Source: JBHIBC01 sp046758905
GTDB lineage: Bacteria > Acidobacteriota > Polarisedimenticolia > Gp22-AA2
Assembly (NCBI GenBank): GCA_046758905.1
Contig: JBHIBC010000025.1
Span: 1 to 37,301 of the forward strand
Length of the DNA stretch: 37,301 bases
Direction: 5' to 3'
Shown: piece by piece, positions 15,844 through 22,955 of the stretch
How positions within the stretch are numbered: position 1 is the stretch's first letter
Layout: every line of letters begins with the position of its first letter
Translations under genes and position numbers: made by a program
The notes under the pieces: generated by a model
Seen by the model: only the letters and a program-made list of their open reading frames with translations
Databases searched by the model: none
Told to the model about the DNA's origin: nothing

Positions 15844-16658
15844 AGCGCGACCTCCGAGGCTTCGAAGATGGGGCCCTCGGTGCAGACGCGACGGAACGCC
15901 GGCCGCGGATCCGAGCCCGCGCACCGGACGACGCACCCAAGACAGACGCCGATCCCGCAGGGCATGTGGGACTCGAGCGCCAGCTGGCAGGGGGCGCCGT
16001 GACGCAGCGCCATCTCCGCGACCGCGCGCAACATCGGCGTCGGCCCGCAGGCGTACACCTCGACGGGCTCGCGCCGGGAACGCGACTCCAGCAGCGGCCG
16101 CAGCAGACGCGTGACGAGTCCCTTCGACCCGGCGCTGCCGTCCTCGGTCGCGAGGCGCGCGGGGACGCGGCGCGCCCGGAAGAGGTCGAGCGCCACCAGG
16201 TCGCGCCGGGTGCGCGCCCCATAGAGGAGGAGGGGGCGCTGCCGCCGTTCCCGCAGCGCGTCGACCAGGAAGGGGAAGATGGCGATCCCGATCCCGCCCG
16301 ACACCAGGACCGGCAGACGGCCGCTCCGGCGTGCCGGGACCCGCTCGGGGAGCCGAAACCCGTTTCCGAGCGGGCCGAGGGTCCTCAGGTAGGCCCCGCG
16401 CGGCTGGCGCGACAGGTACCGCGTCCCCTCCCCGACGACCCGGTAGAGGATCTCCAGCCGGCCTCCCCTTCCAGGCGGGATCCGGCAGATGCTCATCGGC
16501 CGCCGCAGCAGCGGCTGGGACCCCTCGCGCGCCTGCAGCATCACGAACTGACCCGCGCGCGCGGCGCGCGCGATGGCCGGGGAGTGGAGCGTCAGGAGGA
16601 AATGATCGGGATTGATCTGTTGGTGTCGGACGACCCGGGCGGCGACGTCGAGGGGCAT
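15840..16658 (-). CDS. pyrK: Dihydroorotate dehydrogenase electron-transfer subunit PyrK
   Basis: PyrK carries FAD and a [2Fe-2S] cluster and transfers electrons from PyrD to NAD+. The 272-residue protein has the ferredoxin-reductase FAD motif 'LLRRPMSICR' (about residues 50-59), 'GPLGNGF', the nucleotide-binding 'LVSGGIGIAIFPF', and 'YACGPTPMLRAVAE'. The C-terminal cluster motif is 'CGIGVCLGCVVRC' with a fourth Cys about 14 residues on (RRVCTEG). ATG 16658 is preferred over the longer frame from 16712 because a promoter ends 11 nt upstream of it; the longer start would place that promoter inside the gene. It lies first in the pyrK-pyrD pair, divergent from the phosphodiesterase-like gene. 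Confidence 0.93.
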   Translation of the reverse strand: MPLDVAARVVRHQQINPDHFLLTLHSPAIARAARAGQFVMLQAREGSQPLLRRPMSICRIPPGRGGRLEILYRVVGEGTRYLSRQPRGAYLRTLGPLGNGFRLPERVPARRSGRLPVLVSGGIGIAIFPFLVDALRERRQRPLLLYGARTRRDLVALDLFRARRVPARLATEDGSAGSKGLVTRLLRPLLESRSRREPVEVYACGPTPMLRAVAEMALRHGAPCQLALESHMPCGIGVCLGCVVRCAGSDPRPAFRRVCTEGPIFEASEVAL

Positions 16659-16669
16659 GCCGCCGGAGG

Positions 16670-16699
16670 ACTGTATCACAAGGCGCCCGAGGCGGACAA
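16670..16699 (-). promoter_or_regulatory. Promoter of pyrK-pyrD, leaderless
   Basis: Minus strand TTGTCC (16694-16699), 18-nt spacer, TACAGT (16670-16675), then 11 nt to ATG 16658. Both hexamers and the spacing are identical to those of the nagZ promoter at 36499-36528. Confidence 0.55.
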
Positions 16700-16725
16700 C
16701 GACGCCGGGCATCCATCCGTCGCTG

Positions 16726-16734
16726 TGCTACCAT
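16726..16734 (+). promoter_or_regulatory. Extended -10 of the 16743 gene, leaderless
   Basis: TGC followed by TACCAT (16729-16734), 8 nt before the GTG start at 16743. No Shine-Dalgarno and no clear -35 are present. Confidence 0.4.
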
Positions 16735-16742
16735 CAGGCGGC

Positions 16743-18416
16743 GTGACCCCGCTCAAGCTGATGGTGCAATCCGGCCTCGCGGGCCTGCACGGCGGCGTCG
16801 TGGTGGCGCTCGTGGTGTCGATCCTGAACGCGGGCGCCCTCGAGGGCCGCCGCGGTTCGCTGTGGGCCGTGGTGACGCTGATCTACACGCTGGCCAGCGC
16901 GATCGTCTGGCCGGTGCTGTACGGCGCCCTGCGCTTCTTCGCCAGCGGCACCCTCAGACTCGCCTGGCTCAGCCTCCGCTACGTGGTCGGCTTCCACGCC
17001 GTCAACCTGGGCGTGGTGCTGGCGTCCGCCTGGGTCACCCAATCCCGCTACCGCGCGGTGCTGGACCCCGCCGCGAGGAGCCGGCTGATCACGCTGTGCG
17101 CCTCGCTCACGGTGGCGTGGCTGTGGGCCGCTTTCATCCTGGCGGTGCCGAGGTGGAGGCGCTCGTTCTGGCCTGCGATCTCCGTCGGGCTCCTGTCGAT
17201 CGCCTCGCTCGCCGTCGTCCCGCTCGGGGGCGGTGGGATCCGCACGGGCGGTCTCCCACGTCCTCATCAGGGGCCCGTTCCGGCGCGCCGGCTGCTGCTG
17301 CTCAATTTCGACGGGGCGGACCTCGATGTCGTCCTCCCGCTGCTGGCGGAGGGGAAGCTTCCGGCCTTCGCCCGCCTCATGGAGGAGGGGGCCCACGGGC
17401 GCATGCGCAGCCTCCGGCCCTGCCTGGGCCCGGTGACGCGCACGACGCTCGTGACCGGCAAGCGACCGTACCGGCATGCCGTTCGGGCGGCCGTGGTCCG
17501 GAGCGTGGGGCGCGCGCCGATCGAGATCGCGCCGATCGGCATCGGGTTCGAGGCGTTGCTCGCCCCGCTCGTCCGGACCGAACCGCGGTCGGTGGCCGAC
17601 CGCGAAGTGCTCGCGTTGTGGGAGATCGCCTCCCGGATGGGCGGCGCCGGGGACGCCGCCGGCTGGGCGATCGACCTCGACGCGGGACGCGCCGCCGTCC
17701 CGCCGCCGGTTCAGGCCGCGTCGCTCGGCCGAGTGTCGGAGCTGCTCGACGCCGACGCCGCGCGCGCGGAGGATCGGCAGGCGCGCGGGCGCATAGAGGA
17801 GCTGACGCGCGCGCTGGAAGCCGATGCACTGGTCGTGGGACGCTTCCGGGAGTGGCTCTCGCGGGGAGCCGGGGGCGTCGCGGCGGCCTCCTTCCCGGGG
17901 CTCGACTCGATCGCCCACACCTTTCTGCGCTTCGCCCGCCCGGAGGATTTCGGGGACGTGACGCCGGCGGAGGCCGAGCTGTACGGTGCCGTGCTGGAGC
18001 GCTACTACCGCCGGATGGATTCGATCGTCGCCGAGGCCCTGTCGGGCGCGGGGGAGGGCACCATCCTGGTCGTGACCTCATCCCACGGCATGGACCCGGC
18101 GCCTCTCCGACGGCGCCTTCCGGCCCTAATGCTCGGTCGCGAGACCCCCTCGGGAACCCACGAGCGGGGTCCGCACGGGTTCCTGTTCCTCCGCGGGCCC
18201 AACATCAGAGCCGGACGGGCGCTCGGGAGGGCCTCGCTCGTCGACGTCGTGCCGACCGCCCTGTACGCGATCGGACTGCCGGTGGCGCGCGACATGGACG
18301 GACGGATCCTGGCCGGGGTCTTCACCTCCCGGTACACCTTCGATCATCCCGTCACGGTGATCCGCACCTACGAGGGTCCGCCGGGAGGCTCCGCCTCGCT
18401 CGCCCGTCTCAGATAA
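16743..18416 (+). CDS. Membrane-anchored type I phosphodiesterase-like protein (alkaline phosphatase superfamily)
   Basis: The 557-residue protein has an N-terminal membrane domain of about five helices (residues about 10-165), then a soluble alkaline-phosphatase-superfamily domain. The domain opens with 'LLLNFDGADLDVVLPLL' (first metal Asp) and continues with 'LGPVTRTTLVTGKRPYRHA', the position of the Thr nucleophile. Then come 'FPGLDSIAHTF' (Asp/His ligands) and 'GTHERGPHGFLFLRGPNI' (final His). The motif normally S-D-H-G-M reads S-S-H-G-M, so one metal-ligand Asp is Ser. Relatives include nucleotide pyrophosphatases and phosphoglycerol or phosphoethanolamine transferases; substrate is unknown. 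The GTG start is inferred from the promoter; Met7 is an alternative. The 3' end overlaps the convergent M20 gene by 49 nt. Confidence 0.78.
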   Translation: MTPLKLMVQSGLAGLHGGVVVALVVSILNAGALEGRRGSLWAVVTLIYTLASAIVWPVLYGALRFFASGTLRLAWLSLRYVVGFHAVNLGVVLASAWVTQSRYRAVLDPAARSRLITLCASLTVAWLWAAFILAVPRWRRSFWPAISVGLLSIASLAVVPLGGGGIRTGGLPRPHQGPVPARRLLLLNFDGADLDVVLPLLAEGKLPAFARLMEEGAHGRMRSLRPCLGPVTRTTLVTGKRPYRHAVRAAVVRSVGRAPIEIAPIGIGFEALLAPLVRTEPRSVADREVLALWEIASRMGGAGDAAGWAIDLDAGRAAVPPPVQAASLGRVSELLDADAARAEDRQARGRIEELTRALEADALVVGRFREWLSRGAGGVAAASFPGLDSIAHTFLRFARPEDFGDVTPAEAELYGAVLERYYRRMDSIVAEALSGAGEGTILVVTSSHGMDPAPLRRRLPALMLGRETPSGTHERGPHGFLFLRGPNIRAGRALGRASLVDVVPTALYAIGLPVARDMDGRILAGVFTSRYTFDHPVTVIRTYEGPPGGSASLARLR

Positions 18417-19663
18417 TCGAGCACGAGGGTGGACATCGCCCGCACGCCCAGGGGGAGCGTCGACTCGTCGAGGTCGAAATCGGGCGTGTGGATCATCGCA
18501 CTGATCCCTCGGGCCCGATTTCGCACCCCCAGCTTGATGTACAGACCCGGGACCCTCTCGGCGAACGCCGAGAAGTCCTCGGCGCCCATCTGCGGCTCCA
18601 CCTCCAGGACCGAGTCGCGGCCGAAGACGCGCTCGAGGCTCGGGACAGAGGCCCGGGCCAGCGTCGCGTCGTTGAGGGTCGGGGCGATTCCCTCGCCCAC
18701 GAAGCGCAGCGTCGCGCCGGCGCCGTGGGCCCCGGCCACGCCGTCGACCGTGCGGGCCATCCGCTCCTTCAGTCCGGCGCGCACCGCGGGATCGAGGGTG
18801 CGGATCGTCCCCTCCATGGTCACCCGGCCGGCCACGATGTTGAAGCGGTTGCCCCCGTGGAACGAACCGATGGTCAAGACCTTTGGCCGACGGGCGTCGA
18901 GCTGGCGCGACACGATGAGCTGCAACGCCTGAACGATCTCCGCGGCGACCGGGATCGGATCGAGGCCGGTGTGCGGGTAGGCGCCGTGCGTCTTCCGGCC
19001 CGCGACCTCGATCACGAAGTGGTCGCTGCTCGCGAAGATCGGGCCGGCCGACCATCCCACCTGCCCGGCGTCGAGCGACGGGTCCACGTGCAGCCCGAAG
19101 ATCGCCTCGACGGCCGGCCGGTCGAGCGCGCCCTCGCGGATCATCAGGGGGGCCCCGCCGTCCTCCCCTTCGGGGGGACCCTCCTCCGCCGGCTGGAAGA
19201 TGAACACCACCGTCCCGGGCAGGCGATCGCGCAGGCCCGCGAGCACGCGAGCCGTCCCCAGGACGATCGTCGTGTGGGCGTCATGCCCGCAGGCGTGCAT
19301 CACACCGGGGTTCCGACTGCGGTACTCGACATCGTTGCGCTCCTGGATCGGCAGGGCGTCCAGGTCGGCGCGCACCGCGACGACGGGGCGGGGGCGGCTT
19401 CCCTCCAGGATGCCGAGCACGCCGGTGCGGGCGATCGGGTGGCGGACCTCGAGCCCCAGATCCCTGAGGCGACGCGCGATCATCCCGCCCGTGCGGCTCT
19501 CCCGGTTGCCGAGCTCGGGGTGGGCGTGCAGGTCGCGGCGCGTCTCGACGAGATCGGGGGCCATCGCCTCGGCCGCCCGCTCGATCTCCGCGTCGAGCGG
19601 AGCGCCGAGGAGGGCCGAGCAGGGGAGGAGGAGTGCGAGCGCGACATCCGGGGCACGGAGCAT
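18368..19663 (-). CDS. Exported M20-family amidohydrolase (aminoacylase/peptidase type)
   Basis: The 431-residue protein begins with a signal peptide (about residues 1-20, ending ALLGA) and continues with a complete M20D-type metalloenzyme. Seen: 'RRDLHAHPELGNRE' (42-55), 'AVRADLDALPI' (96-106), the metal motif 'HACGHDAHTT' (123-132), 'FQPAEEG' with E160-E161, 'GLHVDP', and the dimerisation-domain sequence 'KTHGAYPHTGLDPI'. It ends with 'MGAEDFSAFAERVPGLYIKLG'. The family hydrolyses N-acyl amino acids, indole-acetyl amides, hippurate or similar; the signal peptide suggests a periplasmic scavenging role. A GGAGG ribosome site precedes ATG 19663, and a TAGAAT lies about 36 nt upstream. Specific substrate cannot be told. 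Confidence 0.88.
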   Translation of the reverse strand: MLRAPDVALALLLPCSALLGAPLDAEIERAAEAMAPDLVETRRDLHAHPELGNRESRTGGMIARRLRDLGLEVRHPIARTGVLGILEGSRPRPVVAVRADLDALPIQERNDVEYRSRNPGVMHACGHDAHTTIVLGTARVLAGLRDRLPGTVVFIFQPAEEGPPEGEDGGAPLMIREGALDRPAVEAIFGLHVDPSLDAGQVGWSAGPIFASSDHFVIEVAGRKTHGAYPHTGLDPIPVAAEIVQALQLIVSRQLDARRPKVLTIGSFHGGNRFNIVAGRVTMEGTIRTLDPAVRAGLKERMARTVDGVAGAHGAGATLRFVGEGIAPTLNDATLARASVPSLERVFGRDSVLEVEPQMGAEDFSAFAERVPGLYIKLGVRNRARGISAMIHTPDFDLDESTLPLGVRAMSTLVLDYLRRASEAEPPGGPS

Positions 19664-19699
19664 GACGATCCCTCCATCTGGCCGCGACGGCGGCGGACC

Positions 19700-19705
19700 A
19701 TTCTA
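19700..19705 (-). promoter_or_regulatory. -10 of the M20 amidohydrolase gene
   Basis: Minus strand TAGAAT (5 of 6 to consensus), no convincing -35. The leader of about 30 nt includes GGAGG, a conventional Shine-Dalgarno arrangement. Confidence 0.4.
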
Positions 19706-19774
19706 GCGGAGCCGGCGGAAAGGGAACAGCGGCGACGCCCCGCCCGTCCGGCGGGGCCCCGTGGGACCTTGAGG

Positions 19775-19803
19775 TTGACAGGTCGCGGCCGGTCGGGTAT
19801 CCT
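19775..19803 (+). promoter_or_regulatory. Promoter of the pyrRBC operon
   Basis: TTGACA (19775-19780), 17-nt spacer, TATCCT (19798-19803). Transcription would begin near 19810, just upstream of the PyrR-binding hairpin. Confidence 0.7.
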
Positions 19804-19821
19804 GCCGAGGCTCCGCCAGAC

Positions 19822-19856
19822 CACTTTTAATCTGGCCCGGTGAGGCCGGGAAGGTG
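19822..19856 (+). promoter_or_regulatory. PyrR-binding RNA hairpin (anti-antiterminator) in the pyr leader
   Basis: The transcript can fold with lower stem CACUUU (19822-19827) against AAGGUG (19851-19856), a purine-rich internal bulge, upper stem GGCC (19834-19837) against GGCC (19844-19847), and hexaloop CGGUGA (19838-19843). This matches the known PyrR binding consensus CCNGNGAGG (loop CNGNGA closed by C-G) and the bulge-plus-two-stem layout described for Bacillus pyr leaders. UMP-bound PyrR would stabilise it and favour the downstream terminator. Confidence 0.8.
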
Positions 19857-19865
19857 AGGCAGGAC

Positions 19866-19973
19866 ATGGCGACTACGGCGCACGCAGATGGCGCGAGGAG
19901 GACCCGCGGCGACGCGGGCCTTTTTTTTGCCGCCGCCGGCCCGGGAGGGTGCGGGGGGCGCCGTGCGCGCTGA
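19866..19973 (+). CDS. Possible pyr leader peptide spanning the terminator
   Basis: A 35-codon frame from ATG 19866 runs through the terminator hairpin and its U-tract (CTT TTT TTT codons) and stops at 19971-19973, 8 nt past the pyrR start codon. The ribosome site is weak (GAGG about 10 nt upstream). Translation could disrupt the terminator, as in enterobacterial pyrBI attenuation, but codon choice alone does not prove it is translated. It may be only an open frame in GC-rich leader RNA. Confidence 0.2.
   Translation: MATTAHADGARRTRGDAGLFFAAAGPGGCGGRRAR
19903..19928 (+). terminator. Intrinsic attenuator terminator before pyrR
   Basis: Stem CCCGCG (19903-19908), GCGA tetraloop, CGCGGG (19913-19918), CC, then eight Ts (19921-19928). 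It lies between promoter and pyrR, with the PyrR-binding hairpin upstream. The T8 is the longest T run noticed in this GC-rich window. Confidence 0.85.
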
Positions 19974-20541
19974 CCGGGCCGTCGTCGTCATGGACGCCGA
20001 GAAGATCGACCGCGCCCTCACCCGCATCGCGCACGAGGTGCTGGAGCGGCATCGGGGCGTCGAGGGGCTGGTGCTGGTCGGGATCCGGACCCGGGGCGTG
20101 CCCCTCGCCCGACGGCTGCAGGAGCGGATCCGGCGCATCGAGGGGGGGGAGGTGCCGGTCGGCATCCTCGACATCACCCTGTACCGGGACGACCTCACCA
20201 CCATCGGCCCGCACGCCGTGCTCAAGGAGACCAAGATCCATTTCCCCATCGACGGGAAGGAGGTCATCCTGGTGGACGACGTGCTGTTCACGGGACGGAC
20301 CATCCGCGCGGCGCTCGACGGGCTGATGGACTTCGGCCGGCCGGGCTCCATCCAGCTGGCCGTGCTGGTGGACCGCGGCCACCGCGAGCTGCCGATCCGG
20401 GCCGACTACGTGGGAAAGAACGTCCCGACCAGCTTGAACGAGACGGTCGAGGTATCGCTGCGGGAGGAGGACGGCGCGGACGAGGTACGGATCCTCCGGA
20501 GGCCGGAGGCGCGGGAGATCGCGAGGGGGGCGTCCCGGTAG
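19963..20541 (+). CDS. pyrR: Bifunctional pyr operon regulator/uracil phosphoribosyltransferase PyrR
   Basis: PyrR binds pyr leader RNA in response to UMP and also shows uracil phosphoribosyltransferase activity. The product (192 aa from GTG 19963) aligns with known PyrR from its first residues: 'KIDRALTRIAHEVLERH', 'LVGIRTRGVPLARRL', 'VGILDITLYRDDLT'. The PRPP-binding loop 'VILVDDVLFTGRTIRAAL' and the C-terminal 'LVDRGHRELPIRADYVGKNVPTS' follow. The frame is open to 19888, but that would place the attenuator terminator inside the gene, so GTG 19963 with a G-rich ribosome site just upstream is chosen. It is first in the operon, 19 nt before pyrB. Confidence 0.95.
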   Translation: MRADRAVVVMDAEKIDRALTRIAHEVLERHRGVEGLVLVGIRTRGVPLARRLQERIRRIEGGEVPVGILDITLYRDDLTTIGPHAVLKETKIHFPIDGKEVILVDDVLFTGRTIRAALDGLMDFGRPGSIQLAVLVDRGHRELPIRADYVGKNVPTSLNETVEVSLREEDGADEVRILRRPEAREIARGASR

Positions 20542-20560
20542 GGATTCACGGGAGGGGGAG

Positions 20561-21649
20561 ATGACCGTGCTGGAGAGCGAGGGCAGGCCCCGGGACGACG
20601 CGGCGCGGCAGCGGCGGACCCCGGCCCGCAGGCCCGCGGCCGCGCCGGCGACGGAGCGCGCCTCCTCCACCGCCGTCGCCCCGGAGGCCCGCGCGGCCCC
20701 CGCGCCCCTGGCCATGCTGTCGCAGCGGCACCTGCTGGGGATCGAGGATCTGACGGGCGGGGAGATCTCCCTCATCCTCGACACGGCGCGCGCCTTCACG
20801 GAGGTCTCCACTCGGACGATCAAGAAGGTCCCGACGCTGCGCGGCAAGACGGTGGTGAACTTCTTCATGGAGCCCTCGACGCGCACGCGCTCCTCCTTCG
20901 AGATCGCCGAGAAGAGGCTGTCGGCCGACACCCTGAACTTCTCGGCCTCCACCTCGAGCGTCAGCAAGGGGGAGACGCTGCTCGACACGGCGCGCAACCT
21001 CGAGGCGATGGCCCCGGATATCATCGTCATCCGGCACCGGGCCTCCGGGTCCCCGCACTTCCTGGCGCGCCACTGCCGCTCGAGCATCGTCAACGCCGGC
21101 GACGGCTGGCACGAGCACCCGACCCAGGCCCTGCTGGACGCCTACACCATCCGCGAGAGGAAGGGCCGGCTCAGGGGCCTGCGGGTCGCCATCATCGGCG
21201 ACCTGATGCACAGCCGGGTGCTGCGCAGCAACCTGTTCCTCCTCAGGACCATGGGGGCTCAGGTCGTCGTCAGCGGGCCGCCGACGCTCATCCCGGTCGG
21301 CCTGGAGGAGATGGGGGTCGAGGTGGCGCTGCGGATGGAGGAGGCGCTCGAGGGGGCGGACGTCATCATGATGCTGCGCATCCAGAGGGAGCGACAGTCG
21401 GTCGGCGCGTTCCCGTCGGCCCGCGAGTACTACAACCTCTTCGGCCTGACGCAGGAGCGCGTCCGGCGCGCCAGGGACGACGTGATCATCATGCACCCCG
21501 GACCGATGAACCGCGGCGTCGAGATCGACAGCGCGGTGGCCGACGGACCCTACTCGGTGATCCTCGAGCAGGTGACCAACGGGGTGGCGGTGCGCATGGC
21601 CGTCCTCTATCTGCTCTCTGGAGGAACCCTTGGAGAGCTTGCTCCTTAA
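20561..21649 (+). CDS. pyrB: Aspartate carbamoyltransferase catalytic subunit
   Basis: PyrB condenses carbamoyl phosphate with aspartate, the committed pyrimidine step. Seen: carbamoyl-phosphate motif 'FFMEPSTRTRSSFE' (STRTR at 106-110), 'SVSKGETLLDTARNLE', 'NAGDGWHEHPTQALLDAYTI', 'VAIIGDLMHSRVLRSNL' and 'IIMHPGPMNRGVEI'. The core matches the 310-residue family, but about 50 extra N-terminal residues are Ala/Arg/Pro-rich and probably disordered. The ATG at 20561 has a strong GGAGGGGGAG ribosome site, whereas the internal Met52, where homology starts, has none, so the long form is favoured. No pyrI regulatory gene is seen nearby. pyrC overlaps its 3' end. Confidence 0.95.
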   Translation: MTVLESEGRPRDDAARQRRTPARRPAAAPATERASSTAVAPEARAAPAPLAMLSQRHLLGIEDLTGGEISLILDTARAFTEVSTRTIKKVPTLRGKTVVNFFMEPSTRTRSSFEIAEKRLSADTLNFSASTSSVSKGETLLDTARNLEAMAPDIIVIRHRASGSPHFLARHCRSSIVNAGDGWHEHPTQALLDAYTIRERKGRLRGLRVAIIGDLMHSRVLRSNLFLLRTMGAQVVVSGPPTLIPVGLEEMGVEVALRMEEALEGADVIMMLRIQRERQSVGAFPSAREYYNLFGLTQERVRRARDDVIIMHPGPMNRGVEIDSAVADGPYSVILEQVTNGVAVRMAVLYLLSGGTLGELAP

Positions 21650-22949
21650 GGGCGGCCGCGTGGTCGATCCGGCCACCGACACCGACGCGGTCCTCGACCT
21701 CCTGATCGTAGACGGCCGCATCGCCGATCGCCGTCCTCCGGGGGAGGGCGGCGCGTCCGGCGCGCCGTCCGGCGCGCGCGTTCTCGACGTGGAGGGCCTG
21801 GTCGTCTGCCCCGGGTTCATCGACATGCACGTGCACCTCCGCGAGCCGGGACAGGAGCACAAGGAGACGATCGAGTCGGGGACCCGCGCCGCGGCGACCG
21901 GGGGCTTCACCTCGGTCGCGTGCATGCCGAACACCGACCCCTGGAACGACGGCCTGGCGGTCACCGAGTACATCGTGACCGAAGCGCGGCGCAGGGGAGC
22001 CGTCAACGTCTTCCCGGTCGGCTGCGTCACCAAGGGTGGGCGCGGCGAGGAGCTGGCGGAGATCGGGGATATGGTGCGCTCGGGCGTCGTGGCCGTGTCA
22101 GACGACGGCCATCCGGTCTCGAACGCGCACCTGATGCGCATGGCCCTGGAGTACACCAGGATGTTCGGGATCCCGGTGATCGACCACTGCGAGGACCGCA
22201 GCCTGTCGCGGGGTGCGGCGATGAACGAGGGCGCCACCGCGACGCGGCTCGGCCTCAAGGGGATGCCGGCGGCATCGGAGGAGATCGCCGTGGGACGGGA
22301 CCTGGCGCTGGTGCGGCTCACCGGGGGGAGGCTGCACATCGCGCACCTCAGCACGCGCGGCGCGATCGAGCGGGTCCGCCGCGCCAAGGAAGAGGGCCTG
22401 TCGGTGACCTGCGAGGTGACGCCGCACCACCTGACGCTGACGGAGGCGGCCGTGCGCGACTCGGAGTACGACACCAACACCAAGGTCAACCCGCCGCTCC
22501 GTTCGGAGGAGGACCGGCTGGCGCTGCTCGAGGGGATCCGCGACGGAACCGTCGACGTCATCGCCACAGACCACGCGCCGCACCATCGCGACGAGAAGAT
22601 GCGCGAATACGACGACGCGCCGTTCGGGCTGATCGGCCTGGAGACCGCCGTCCCGGTGCTGATGGACCGCCTGGTGGCGGGCGGCGGGATCGACCTGCCC
22701 CTTCTGGTGAGGCTGATGTCGGTCAACCCGGCGCGGGTGCTCGGCCTGAGCAAGGGAACTCTGGCCGTGGGCGCGGACGCCGACGTCACCCTCCTCGACC
22801 CCGGGCATCAGGCCAGGGTCGACGTCTCCCGGTTCCAGTCCAAGGGCCGCAACTCGCCTTTCGACGGCTGGAGGCTCAGGGGCTGGCCGGTGGCCACGGT
22901 GGTCGGCGGCCGCCTCGTCCACCAGCAGCAGAGCTTCCCGCGCCGCTGA
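21630..22949 (+). CDS. pyrC: Dihydroorotase (class I type)
   Basis: PyrC cyclises carbamoyl aspartate to dihydroorotate. The 439-residue protein has 'PGFIDMHVHLREPGQEHKET' with the metal-binding His pair (H67, H69), 'GGFTSVACMPNT', 'SDDGHPVSNAHLMR', 'DHCEDRSL', 'HIAHLSTRGAIERV', 'TCEVTPHHLTLT' and 'ATDHAPHHRDEK' with the catalytic Asp near residue 314. It ends with 'SKGRNSPFDGWRLRGWP'. This order is that of the class I enzymes that partner PyrB. A TTG start at 21630 has GGAGG upstream and gives the expected N-terminus (MESLLLKGGRVVDP), overlapping pyrB by 20 nt. Confidence 0.95.
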   Translation: MESLLLKGGRVVDPATDTDAVLDLLIVDGRIADRRPPGEGGASGAPSGARVLDVEGLVVCPGFIDMHVHLREPGQEHKETIESGTRAAATGGFTSVACMPNTDPWNDGLAVTEYIVTEARRRGAVNVFPVGCVTKGGRGEELAEIGDMVRSGVVAVSDDGHPVSNAHLMRMALEYTRMFGIPVIDHCEDRSLSRGAAMNEGATATRLGLKGMPAASEEIAVGRDLALVRLTGGRLHIAHLSTRGAIERVRRAKEEGLSVTCEVTPHHLTLTEAAVRDSEYDTNTKVNPPLRSEEDRLALLEGIRDGTVDVIATDHAPHHRDEKMREYDDAPFGLIGLETAVPVLMDRLVAGGGIDLPLLVRLMSVNPARVLGLSKGTLAVGADADVTLLDPGHQARVDVSRFQSKGRNSPFDGWRLRGWPVATVVGGRLVHQQQSFPRR

Positions 22950-22955
22950 GCAGCG

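Noticed and set aside
19888..19962. Upstream extension of pyrR to an ATG at 19888
   Set aside because: It would put the intrinsic terminator and T8 inside the gene and add 25 residues absent from PyrR proteins.
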